From Gemmatimonadaceae bacterium (GTDB lineage: Bacteria; Gemmatimonadota; Gemmatimonadetes; Gemmatimonadales; Gemmatimonadaceae), in the NCBI GenBank assembly GCA_020851035.1, contig JADZDM010000003.1:1-64000 (forward strand): 64,000 bases of DNA. Direction: 5' to 3'. How positions within the stretch are numbered: position 1 is the first letter of the stretch; each line of letters begins with the position of its first letter. The position numbers and the translations under genes are program-made. Positions 56,201 to 63,948 of this stretch are shown piece after piece. The notes under the pieces were generated by a model. That model made no database searches. It was not told the origin of the DNA and saw nothing but the letters and a program-made list of their open reading frames with translations.

Positions 56201-56640
56201 GCGTGACCGACATCTTCACGCCGGCGGACCTCGAGGGCGCGGTGCAGAAGCGGGCCGAGTGGTTCGCGTCGTCGGTGGTGCGCAACAACGGCGACGGCTC
56301 GTTCACGCTCACCGCGCTGCCCGACGAGGCGCAGCTGGCGCCGATGTACGGCATCAGCGCCGGTGACGTGGACGGTGACGGGCGGAGCGACCTCCTGCTG
56401 GCCGGCAACTTCGACGGCTTCAAGCCCGACATCGCGCGCACCAGCGATTCGTACGGCGTGTTCCTGCGTGGTGGCACCGGCGGCACGTACAGCACCGTGC
56501 GGCGGCCGGCCAGCGGCTTCTTCGTGCCGGGGCAGGCCCGCGAGGTGCTGCGCCTCCGGTCGCGTGATGGCGACATCCTGTTCGTGGCCCGCAACAACGA
56601 CACACCCCTGCTGTTCCGCACCAACCGACGCAACCCATGA
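53248..56640 (+). CDS. FG-GAP/VCBS repeat lipoprotein with ASPIC/UnbV domain (CRTAC1-like)
   Basis: An 1130-residue lipoprotein (lipobox LAAAC). FG-GAP beta-propeller repeats with calcium-binding D-x-(N/D)-x-DG loops run through it (DLNGDGRPEVILG, DVNGDGRLDVYVS, DYDRDGDLDLMVV, DLDGDGALDLVV). The ASPIC/UnbV domain is at about 530-620 (VRGFQSSVDYTLTFGLG, VTVDWPDGR). A second group of FG-GAP repeats follows to the C-terminus, so the protein is about twice as long as the simple ASPIC/UnbV type. It ends in an ATGA overlap with the haloperoxidase-like gene. Role unknown; likely surface binding of a ligand shared with SusCD. Confidence 0.9.
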   Translation: MSSGSTVLRTLLVAMGCLAAACGKETAPAATPDAPRTAAAPGVGTTLFTTMPAGFTGIRFENRIVETNAMNVFVYRNFYNGGGVGIGDLNGDGRPEVILGSNQQGPRTFLNEGGFRFRDITTASGLVTTKPWTTGIAIADVNGDGRLDVYVSHAGKVDADARRNELWINDGVGADSLPHFSEHAREYGLDDDGYTTQAAFLDYDRDGDLDLMVVNNSPRPAASFGLRNTRAERNHDGGDRLYRNDGGRFTDVSVKAGIYGSEVGFALGLGTSDLTGDGWPDIYVSNDFFEHDYLYVNRHDGTFSEQMLQRVANGSYFSMGMDIADADNDGQPDIYTTDMLPEDQYRLRTTSSFDGWDVYQAKLRNDYGHQFMRNMLQRNNADGTFSDVGQMAGVSRTDWSWSALIADLDLDGRKDIYVTNGLMRDVTSQEYLSFIANNTETAKNMTSGGTVDFMALTNAMSTTPIPDYAFRNDGGLHFSNQAAAWGLAQPNISSGTAYGDLDGDGALDLVVNNANLEAFVYRNNARTLTPANHFLQVQLEGTGLNRFAVGARVVVWGGAQQYVQELFPVRGFQSSVDYTLTFGLGALAAVDSVTVDWPDGRHSAHASTTVNTKIVLKAADAVPGAVRPATAPATVLRDVSAQGAIAWAHREDEFVDFDRERLSPRMLSMEGPAAASADVNGDGLDDVFIGGAKDQAGTLLLQRPDGSFTAGDAALFAPDAVAEDVGALFFDANGDRRPDLYVVSGSNEYSDGSTALQDRLYLNDGNGRFHKATDALPAEANSGSRAAAADYDGDGDLDLFVGSRSIPWRYGVDASSMLLRNDGTGHFTNVTATLAPGLLNIGMVTDGVWQDVDGDRRPDLVVVGEWMPITVFRNAGGGRLVKGAARGLEKSAGWWNRIIATDVDGDGRMDFVAGNLGLNSRLRGTPAEPATMYVKDFDGNGWTDQVLACYDQGRSFPVVLRDEMIRALPPLKVRFLSYTEYAKASVTDIFTPADLEGAVQKRAEWFASSVVRNNGDGSFTLTALPDEAQLAPMYGISAGDVDGDGRSDLLLAGNFDGFKPDIARTSDSYGVFLRGGTGGTYSTVRRPASGFFVPGQAREVLRLRSRDGDILFVARNNDTPLLFRTNRRNP

Positions 56641-58022
56641 TGACCTCCATGGCACGACGAGCCGCGGGTCTCGCGCTCCTGTCCGGGATGATCGCCCTTG
56701 CCGGCTGCACGCCGGCGGCACCGAAGGCCGTGGCCGTGGCCACGATCTCCGCCACCGGCGCCGACGCCACGCCGCTGCATGACGCGGTGTCGCAGGTGAA
56801 CGACGTGATCGTCTACGACATCTTCAGCCCGCCGCAGGCCGCCCGCGTGTACGCCTATGCGGGCGTGGCCGCCTATGAAGTGCTGCGGCAGTCCGACACG
56901 AGCTATCACACCATGGCGGGCCAGCTCAACGGGCTGGCTGCCGTGCCGGCTGCGCCACAGGGCGTGTCGCTGCCGGTGGCTGGCGTGCACGCGTACATGG
57001 TGGTGGGGCGTGCGCTGACCTTCTCGCAGGCGCGCATGGATTCGCTGCGCAAGGCAATGGACACGCGGCTGGCTTCCGGCGTGCCCGACGACGTGTTCGC
57101 CCTGTCCATTGCCTATGGCGACAGCGTGGCGGCACATGTGCTGGCCTGGGCCGGCCGCGACGGGTTCAAGCAGCGCAGCGGGCTGCCGAAGTACAGCGTG
57201 CTCCGCGATGCCGCTCGCTGGATCCCGACGCCGCCGGCCTACATGGATGCGGTGGAGCCGAACTGGGGCACGCTGCGGCCGTTCGTGATGGACACCTCGA
57301 ACCAGTTCAAGCCGGCCCCGCCGCACCCGTTCGACACCACGAAGTCGAGCCCCTTCTACCGTGAGATGAAGGAGGTGTACGACGTGGGCCGCACGCTCAC
57401 CGAGGAGCAGCGGGCCATCGCGGCGTTCTGGGACTGCAACCCGTTCGTGATGCACGTGCAGGGGCACACCATGTTCGCCACCAAGAAGATGTCGCCCGGC
57501 GGGCACTGGCTTGGCATCGCCCGGCTGGCCTCGCACAAGGCGAAGGCCGACATCGTGCGCTCGGCCGAGGTGTACGCGATGACGTCGGTGGCGCTGGCCG
57601 ACGGGTTCCTGAGCGTCTGGGCGGAGAAGTACCGCAGCAACCTGATCCGGCCGGAGACGGCGATCAACCGGCACATCGACGAGAACTGGGTGCCGCTGTT
57701 GCAGACCCCGCCGTTCCCGGAGTACACCAGCGGGCACAGCGGCATCTCCTCGTCAGCGGCCACGGTGCTGACGCGGCTCTACGGCGATGACTTCGCGTTC
57801 GCCGACTCGACCGAGCTGGAATACGGGCTGCCGGTCCGCAGCTTCACGTCGTTCAATGCGGCGGCGGCGGAGGCGTCGGTGAGCCGCCTGTACGGCGGCA
57901 TCCACTACCGGCGCGCGATCGAGGAGGGGCAGGTGCAGGGGCGGAAGGTGGGTGAGCTGGTGCTGGCGCGGGTGGTGACGCGTGGCGCGTCGGCGCCGAA
58001 AGCCGTCGCGACGTCGCGGTGA
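56637..58022 (+). CDS. Vanadium-dependent haloperoxidase-type PAP2 lipoprotein
   Basis: A 461-residue lipoprotein (lipobox ALAGC, C24). The vanadate/phosphate pocket of the haloperoxidase-PAP2 superfamily is complete: K331 and R338 (KYRSNLIRPE), S365-G-H367 (YTSGHSG), and R417 with H423 (SRLYGGIHYRR). Spacing within the K/R and R/H pairs equals that of the fungal enzymes (7 and 6). It could oxidise halides or act as a phosphatase; sequence alone does not decide. It overlaps the upstream FG-GAP gene by ATGA and is thus coupled to it. Confidence 0.9.
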   Translation: MMTSMARRAAGLALLSGMIALAGCTPAAPKAVAVATISATGADATPLHDAVSQVNDVIVYDIFSPPQAARVYAYAGVAAYEVLRQSDTSYHTMAGQLNGLAAVPAAPQGVSLPVAGVHAYMVVGRALTFSQARMDSLRKAMDTRLASGVPDDVFALSIAYGDSVAAHVLAWAGRDGFKQRSGLPKYSVLRDAARWIPTPPAYMDAVEPNWGTLRPFVMDTSNQFKPAPPHPFDTTKSSPFYREMKEVYDVGRTLTEEQRAIAAFWDCNPFVMHVQGHTMFATKKMSPGGHWLGIARLASHKAKADIVRSAEVYAMTSVALADGFLSVWAEKYRSNLIRPETAINRHIDENWVPLLQTPPFPEYTSGHSGISSSAATVLTRLYGDDFAFADSTELEYGLPVRSFTSFNAAAAEASVSRLYGGIHYRRAIEEGQVQGRKVGELVLARVVTRGASAPKAVATSR

Positions 58023-58029
58023 TGCCGTT

Positions 58030-58091
58030 CAAGGGGACGGGGATCTTGAACGCCTCGCGCGGGAATGACACCAAGGGGACGGGGATCTTGA
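58030..58091 (+). repeat. Two direct copies of a 20-bp repeat
   Basis: CAAGGGGACGGGGATCTTGA occurs at 58030-58049 and 58072-58091, a period of 42 bases, between the haloperoxidase-like gene and the second FG-GAP gene. Its ends CAAG/CTTG are complementary and its type resembles half-sites of REP-like elements. No other gene lies in this 114-base gap. Confidence 0.9.
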
Positions 58092-58136
58092 CATCGTTTT
58101 CACGCAGCAGCCACGATCACGGCGGATGACCGGCAC

Positions 58137-61100
58137 ATGATGCGGGGCCGCCTGCTCCTGGCCGCGAGAAGCGCGGCGCTGCTGCTCGCGCTGGCGGCGT
58201 GTGGTGGTGAATCGGGCTCCGGCGTGGAGACGCCGCGCCAGGGCGCCGCGGCGGACGGTGGCACGCCGGCCGGCCCCCCGCTGTTCGAGCGACTCGGTGC
58301 CGAGGCCACGGGCATCGCATTCTCGAACGACCTGCCCGAGTCGCCCGAGTTCAACATCCTGAACTACCTGTACTACTTCAACGGTGGTGGCGTGGCCGTT
58401 GGCGACGTGAACGGCGACAGCCTTCCCGACCTCTACTTCTCGTCCAACGTCGGCTCGAACCGGCTGTACGTGAACAAGGGGAACTTCCGGTTCGAGGACG
58501 TGACGACGGCCGCCGGTGTGGCCGGACCATCGGGCTGGAAGAGCGGCGTCACGATGGCCGACGTGGACGGGGACGGCCGCCTCGACATCTACGTGTCGGC
58601 GGTGAGCTACCTCACCATGCAGGGCCGGAACATGCTGTACATCAACAACGGCGACGGCACCTTCACCGACCGCGCGAAGGCGCTGGGTGTGGATCACGCC
58701 GGCTACTCCACGCAGTCGGCGTTCTTCGACTACGATGCCGATGGCGACCTGGACCTCTTCCTGCTCAGCCACTCGACGCACACCGAGCGTGGCATCGGCA
58801 ACTCGACGAGGCGCGACGTGCGCAATGCGCGCGCCGGCGGCCGCCTCTTCCGCAATGATGGCGCACGCTTCTCCGACGTGAGCGCGCAGGCCGGCATCTT
58901 CGGCGGCATCGAGGGCTACGGGCTGGGTGTGGTGGTGAGTGACCTGGACCAGGATGGCTGCCCCGACGTGTACGTGGCGAACGACTTCCAGGAGCAGGAC
59001 TTCCTGTACCGCAACACCTGCCGCCGCACCTTCACCGAGTCGATCGCGAAGGCGACCGGGCACACCAGCCGCTTCTCGATGGGCGTGGACGCCGCGGACG
59101 TGAACAACGACGCGCTGCCCGACCTGGTGGTGGGCGACATGCTCCCGGAGCGCGAGGAGATCCTGAAGACCTCGGCCAGCTCGGAGGCCTACAGCCTCTT
59201 CCGGCTGCGCGTGAATGCCGGCTACCACCCGCAGTTCGCCCGGAACACGCTGCAGCTCAACCGCGGCGACGGCGAGTTCAGCGAGGTGGGTTTCCTGGCC
59301 GGCGTGGCGGCCACCGACTGGACCTGGTCGCTGCTGTTCGCGGACCTGGACAACGACGGGCGGAAGGACCTGTTCGTGACGAGCGGGATCTTCCGGCGCC
59401 CCAACGACCTCGATTACATCAACTACATCGGGAATGAGACGGTGCAGGCGTCGCTCGCCCGGGGCGTGACGCGCGAGAACCTGCCGCTGCTGCGGCAGAT
59501 GCCCACCGTGCCGGTGATCAACCACGCGTACCGCAACGACGGCAACCTGCAGTTCACCGACGTGGCGACGGCGTGGGGGCTGGCGCGGCCGGGCTACTCG
59601 AATGGCGCCGCGTACGTGGACCTGGACAACGACGGTGCGCTGGACCTGGTGGTGAACAACTACGACGCGCCGGCGTCGGTCTACCGCAACCGGGCGCGCG
59701 AGCGCGCCGGCAACCACTGGCTCACGGTGGCGCTGCGTGGCGCCGGACGGAACACCGCCGGCATCGGGGCGAAGGTCTACGCCTGGCAACAGGGCGTGCC
59801 GCAGTTCCTCGAGCAGAGCCCCACGCGCGGATTCCAGTCGTCGGTGGACCAGCGGCTGCACTTCGGGCTCGGTGGCAACGCCACCATCGACTCGCTGGTG
59901 GTTATCTGGCCGGATGGCCGGTTCCAGGTGCAGGCCCGCGGGGCCGGTGATCGGCTGCTGGTGCTGGACCAGGCGAATGCGGCTGGTCGCTGGGACTATG
60001 CGGCGCGGCGCCGGGCCGCCCCGCTGTTCGCCGACGTGAGCGACAGCCTCCGCACCGGCTACGTGCATGTCGAGAACGACTTCAACGACATGGATCGTGA
60101 GCCGCTCATGCCGCACCTACTCTCGACGCAGGGACCGGCGCTGGCGGTGGGCGACCTGAATGGTGACGGACTCGATGACATGTACGTCGGCGGTGCCAAG
60201 TGGCAACCCGGCAAGCTGCTGGTGCAGCAGGCGAGTGGCGGCTTCGTGTCGGTCGACAGCGTGATGTTCGCCGGCGACAGCCTTGCCGAAGACGTCGATG
60301 CCGCGTTCACCGACGTCAACGGCGATGGCAAGCTCGACCTGTTCGTCGTCTCCGGTGGCAACGAGGCGTTCGGAAGCAACGAGTCGCTGCGCAACCGCCT
60401 GTACCTCAACGACGGCACGGGTCACTTCGCGAAGTCGGTGGATGGCCTTCCCATGCTCTTCGAGAACGGATCGTGTGTGGTGCCAGGCGACTTCAATGGC
60501 GACGGACACATGGACCTGTTCGTGGGCACGCGCGTGGTGGCGAGGCAGTACGGCGTGTCGCCGAAAAGTCACCTGCTTCAGGGTGATGGCAAGGGGAAGT
60601 TCAGCGACGTCACCGCAGCGCTCGCGCCGGGACTGCTGCAGGCTGGCATGGTGACATCCGGTGCGTGGCTGGACTATGATCGTGACGGGAAGCTCGACCT
60701 GATCGTCGCCGGCGAATGGATGCCGGTGCGCGTGTATCATCAGGAGCAGGGCACGCTGGTGGAGCGCACGCGCGAGGCAGGGCTGGCAGGGTCGGAAGGC
60801 TGGTGGAACTCGATCACCGCGGCCGACATCAATGGCGATGGCCGGACGGACCTGGTACTGGGCAACCTCGGGTTGAACACCTACCTGCGCGCGTCGGCCA
60901 CCGAACCGGCGCAGATGTACGTGTTCGACTTCTTCGGCAATGGCACGATCGAGCAGGTGATCAGCTTCTACAAGCACGGCACCGCCTACCCACTCGCCAC
61001 GCGTGACGAGCTGACGAAGCTGATGCCGCAGCTCCGCGCGAAGTACACGTCGTACCGCGCATTCGGCGCCAGCACGGTGCCGCAGATCCTGCCGGCCGAC

Positions 61101-61508
61101 GAGCTGGCGAAGGCCACCGTGCTGGTGGCGCGCACCTTCGCGAGTTCGGTGGCCATCGCGAACGCTGACGGCCGCTTCGCGCTGCAACCGCTGCCGGTGG
61201 AGGCGCAGTTCGCGCCGGTGTACGCCGCCGTCGCCCGCGACCTCGATGGTGACGGCAGGGTGGACCTGCTGCTGGGCGGCAACTTCATGGGGCACCCGCC
61301 GATGATCGGCCAGTCGGACGCCAGCTACGGGCTGCTGCTCCACGGCTCGGGCACCGGCACGTTCAGCGCCCTCGACATGGCCCGCAGCGGGGTGCGGATC
61401 CGTGGCGAGGTGCGGCACATGGCACCGCTGCGCACCGCGTCCGGCCGCACCATCATCGTCGTGGCACGCAACAACGACCGCCTGACCTTCATCCGCGCGC
61501 GGCCGTAG
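58137..61508 (+). CDS. Second FG-GAP/VCBS lipoprotein with ASPIC/UnbV domain
   Basis: An 1123-residue lipoprotein (lipobox LALAAC) and a paralogue of the protein encoded at 53248, with the same order of parts. An N-terminal propeller comes first (DVNGDSLPDLYFSSN, DVDGDGRLDIYVSAV, DYDADGDLDLFLLS). ASPIC/UnbV lies at about 525-605 (TRGFQSSVDQRLHFGLGG, VIWPDGRF). The second FG-GAP set has DLNGDGLDDMYVGG, DVNGDGKLDLFVVSGGN and DLDGDGRVDLLLGG. It follows a 114-base gap with repeats and precedes the GH13 gene by 29 bases. The two paralogues flank the haloperoxidase-type gene. Confidence 0.9.
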   Translation: MMRGRLLLAARSAALLLALAACGGESGSGVETPRQGAAADGGTPAGPPLFERLGAEATGIAFSNDLPESPEFNILNYLYYFNGGGVAVGDVNGDSLPDLYFSSNVGSNRLYVNKGNFRFEDVTTAAGVAGPSGWKSGVTMADVDGDGRLDIYVSAVSYLTMQGRNMLYINNGDGTFTDRAKALGVDHAGYSTQSAFFDYDADGDLDLFLLSHSTHTERGIGNSTRRDVRNARAGGRLFRNDGARFSDVSAQAGIFGGIEGYGLGVVVSDLDQDGCPDVYVANDFQEQDFLYRNTCRRTFTESIAKATGHTSRFSMGVDAADVNNDALPDLVVGDMLPEREEILKTSASSEAYSLFRLRVNAGYHPQFARNTLQLNRGDGEFSEVGFLAGVAATDWTWSLLFADLDNDGRKDLFVTSGIFRRPNDLDYINYIGNETVQASLARGVTRENLPLLRQMPTVPVINHAYRNDGNLQFTDVATAWGLARPGYSNGAAYVDLDNDGALDLVVNNYDAPASVYRNRARERAGNHWLTVALRGAGRNTAGIGAKVYAWQQGVPQFLEQSPTRGFQSSVDQRLHFGLGGNATIDSLVVIWPDGRFQVQARGAGDRLLVLDQANAAGRWDYAARRRAAPLFADVSDSLRTGYVHVENDFNDMDREPLMPHLLSTQGPALAVGDLNGDGLDDMYVGGAKWQPGKLLVQQASGGFVSVDSVMFAGDSLAEDVDAAFTDVNGDGKLDLFVVSGGNEAFGSNESLRNRLYLNDGTGHFAKSVDGLPMLFENGSCVVPGDFNGDGHMDLFVGTRVVARQYGVSPKSHLLQGDGKGKFSDVTAALAPGLLQAGMVTSGAWLDYDRDGKLDLIVAGEWMPVRVYHQEQGTLVERTREAGLAGSEGWWNSITAADINGDGRTDLVLGNLGLNTYLRASATEPAQMYVFDFFGNGTIEQVISFYKHGTAYPLATRDELTKLMPQLRAKYTSYRAFGASTVPQILPADELAKATVLVARTFASSVAIANADGRFALQPLPVEAQFAPVYAAVARDLDGDGRVDLLLGGNFMGHPPMIGQSDASYGLLLHGSGTGTFSALDMARSGVRIRGEVRHMAPLRTASGRTIIVVARNNDRLTFIRARP

Positions 61509-61537
61509 TCACCGCGCCCCTTCCCGGGGACCGAGAG

Positions 61538-62944
61538 ATGCGAACCCTTCTTGCAGCCATGACGTGCGTCGCAGTGTTCACCACCGGGTGCAGCGGTGCC
61601 GGTACCCCGGCCGGGAAGCCGGCCGACAGCGCCGGAGCTGCGCAGGCCGTCGACCGTGGCATCCACCCCGAGTGGTCGCGGAACGCCGTGATCTACGAGG
61701 TGAACATCCGGCAATACACGCCTGAGGGAACGTTCGCCGCGTTCACGAAGCAGCTGCCCCGCATCCGGGCGCTCGGCGTGGACATCCTCTGGATCATGCC
61801 GGTGCAGCCGATCGGCACGGTCAACCGCAAGGGTACGCTGGGCAGCTACTACTCCATCCGCGACTACACGGCGGTCAACCCCGAGTTCGGCACCGAGGCT
61901 GACTTCACGGCGATGGTGGCGGCGGCGCACGCGCAGGGGTTCAAGGTGATCCTCGACTGGGTCGCGAACCACACCGCGTTCGACCACGAGTGGACGGTGT
62001 CGCACCGGGACTGGTACACGCTGCGCAAGGATGGCACGATCTCGCGCGCGGTGGACCAGGAGGGAAAGGAGACCGACTGGAGCGACGTGGCGGACCTGAA
62101 CTACGGCAGCACGGCCATGCGCCAGGCGATGATCGCGGAGATGAAGTGGTGGGTGGACTCGACCGGCATCGATGGCTTCCGGTGCGACGTGGCCGGCTTC
62201 GTCCCCTACGATTTCTGGGCCGACGCGCGCCGGGCGCTGCTGGCGGCGAAGCCGGACCTGTTCTTCCTGGCCGAATGGGAGGACCCGAAGCTGCACGCCT
62301 CGTTCGACATGACCTACGGGTGGGGGCTGCTGCACCTGATGAACGACGTGGCCTCGGGCAAACAGAAGACGCCGGCGCTGGACAGGTACTTCGCCGAGTT
62401 CGAGGCGACGTTCCCGGCGGGGGCGTACCGCATGTACATGACGTCGAACCACGACGAGAACAGCTGGCAGGGCACCGAGTTCGAGCGCATGGGCGCCAAC
62501 CACCAGGCGGCGTACGTGCTGGGCGCGACGGTGCAGCGCTCGATGCCGCTGCTCTACTCGGGGCAGGAGGTGAGCCTGAACCGACGGCTGGCCTTCTTCG
62601 AGAAGGACTCGATCGACTGGACGGGACCCTCCCTGGCGGAGTTCTACCGGGCGATCTTCGACCTGCGCCACACGCAGGAGGTGTTGTGGAACGGCCCGTG
62701 GGGCGCCCCGCAGGTGCAGCTCGCCACCGACGGCGGCGACCGCACCTGGGCCTTCACCCGCACGCGCGGGGAGAAGAGCGTGGCGGTGCTGGTCAACTTC
62801 GGTGACACGACAGTCTCCGTGAAGTACACGGGGCTTCCAGTCGCCGGCACCTACACCGACTGGTTCACGAAGGCGTCCGTTCCGCTCGCGGCTGCCGGCA
62901 CGATCGAGATTCCGGCGCATGGGTACCGGGTGCTCGTCAAGTAG
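61538..62944 (+). CDS. GH13 alpha-amylase family lipoprotein
   Basis: A 468-residue exported enzyme with lipobox TTGC (C18). The TIM barrel has all four GH13 regions: DWVANHT (140-146), GFRCDVAG with nucleophile D217, FFLAEWED with acid/base E246, and SNHDEN with D306. A short C-terminal beta domain (about 395-468) completes it. It hydrolyses or transfers alpha-1,4/1,6 glucans outside the cytoplasm. In an export locus with SusCD it points to an alpha-glucan-like substrate. GAGAG precedes the ATG. Confidence 0.95.
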   Translation: MRTLLAAMTCVAVFTTGCSGAGTPAGKPADSAGAAQAVDRGIHPEWSRNAVIYEVNIRQYTPEGTFAAFTKQLPRIRALGVDILWIMPVQPIGTVNRKGTLGSYYSIRDYTAVNPEFGTEADFTAMVAAAHAQGFKVILDWVANHTAFDHEWTVSHRDWYTLRKDGTISRAVDQEGKETDWSDVADLNYGSTAMRQAMIAEMKWWVDSTGIDGFRCDVAGFVPYDFWADARRALLAAKPDLFFLAEWEDPKLHASFDMTYGWGLLHLMNDVASGKQKTPALDRYFAEFEATFPAGAYRMYMTSNHDENSWQGTEFERMGANHQAAYVLGATVQRSMPLLYSGQEVSLNRRLAFFEKDSIDWTGPSLAEFYRAIFDLRHTQEVLWNGPWGAPQVQLATDGGDRTWAFTRTRGEKSVAVLVNFGDTTVSVKYTGLPVAGTYTDWFTKASVPLAAAGTIEIPAHGYRVLVK

Positions 62945-62972
62945 TTCTGTCGTTCGGCATCCTGAACGGCTT

Positions 62973-63178
62973 GATGCAAAGGCGCAAAGGGACGCGAAGG
63001 ACGCGAAGAGTCCTGGCGCACGGCAGCACCCTGCGACCGTGTCGGTGATGAATGCTCTGGGGAACTGCTCTTGCAGTTGCTGTTCCCAAAGCCGCCTCTA
63101 TCCTGCGCGCGACGCGGGCGTCGCCCCACACGCAGATCCCTTTGCATCCTTCGCGCCCTTTGCGCCGTTGCGTCGAAG
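62973..63178. repeat. Imperfect inverted repeat around 130 bases
   Basis: The left arm (about 62973-63008) is made of GCAAAGG/CGCGAAGG steps, and the right arm (about 63138-63178) is its imperfect reverse complement (CTTTGCATCCTTCGCGCCCT). The interior holds a small hairpin, AACTGC-TCTT-GCAGTT, at about 63063-63078. The layout resembles a miniature non-autonomous element. There is no gene between 62945 and 63187. Confidence 0.7.
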
Positions 63179-63187
63179 CAGTTGCTC

Positions 63188-63847
63188 CTACGTTGCTGAC
63201 CGGAGTCGAACCGCGTAGTCGGAATCGATGAGGATGTCCGCCCGCGGCGCCTGTGCCGCGATGATGCGATGCTCGATGTCGAGCACCTGCTCCACGAACG
63301 GGTCATCGACGTCTCGCGCGCGGAGCTGCCGGCGCTGCCGGGTGTCGAGGTAGGTGGCCTCGAGGAAGATCCGGATGTCGGCGTCGTCGAGCAGCAGCGC
63401 GAACGTGCCCTCCACCACCAGCACCTGCGTGGCGCTGAAGTCCAGCACCTGTGTCAGGAAGCGGTTGCCCGGGTAGTCCACCACCGGGGCCGTCACCGAC
63501 GGGGCTCCGGCGCGGAACGCGGCGATGTGGGCCGCGATCAGGTCCATCTGCACCTCCTGCGGGCCGACGCTGGTGATGTCGGCCACGCGGAAGTCATGGT
63601 TCGTGCGCGGCGGGCGCACGAAGTAGTTGTCCTGGTGGATGATCGCCGAGGCGATCCCCGCCTCGTCGAGCATGGCGGCGAGGTCGATGGCGGTGACCGA
63701 CTTGCCACTCCCCGACTCCCCGGCCACCGCGATCACCGTGCGTCCGGCGCGAGGGAGGCCGAAGTGCGTGCGCAGGAGTGCCAGCAGCGACTCGGCGCGC
63801 TGGCGGTATGCCGTCGCCGGCCGTGACCGTCCCGGGTCCCGCGTCAT
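63188..63847 (-). CDS. Uridine kinase-type P-loop kinase
   Basis: A 219-residue nucleoside-kinase-like protein. Walker A is GESGSGKS (43-50). Further family features are IIHQDNYFVRPPRTNHDF (substrate-side Asp and Tyr), VDYPGN, LVVEGTFALL (Walker B-like) and the lid RQRRQLRARDVDDP. The family phosphorylates uridine/cytidine or related small molecules, and this shorter type could also be a phosphoribulokinase-like enzyme. It is on the minus strand. Its ATG overlaps the stop of a possible small frame as ATGA. Confidence 0.88.
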   Translation of the reverse strand: MTRDPGRSRPATAYRQRAESLLALLRTHFGLPRAGRTVIAVAGESGSGKSVTAIDLAAMLDEAGIASAIIHQDNYFVRPPRTNHDFRVADITSVGPQEVQMDLIAAHIAAFRAGAPSVTAPVVDYPGNRFLTQVLDFSATQVLVVEGTFALLLDDADIRIFLEATYLDTRQRRQLRARDVDDPFVEQVLDIEHRIIAAQAPRADILIDSDYAVRLRSAT

Positions 63848-63948
63848 GCCGGGAACGGCGCGTGCGTCGCGCGACGGGCGGTGGTGCAGCGGGAAGCGGT
63901 CACGCGGGCCTCGGCGGGGTCGGGATGTGGGCGGGACTGGACGGTCAT
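63844..63948 (-). CDS. Possible 34-residue small protein before the kinase gene
   Basis: An ATG at 63948 (GGGAG close upstream) opens a 34-codon frame that begins MTVQSRPHPDPAEARVTASR. It stops at 63844 in an ATGA overlap with the kinase start. The composition is not distinctive, so it may be chance or a leader for translational coupling. Confidence 0.25.
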   Translation of the reverse strand: MTVQSRPHPDPAEARVTASRCTTARRATHAPFPA

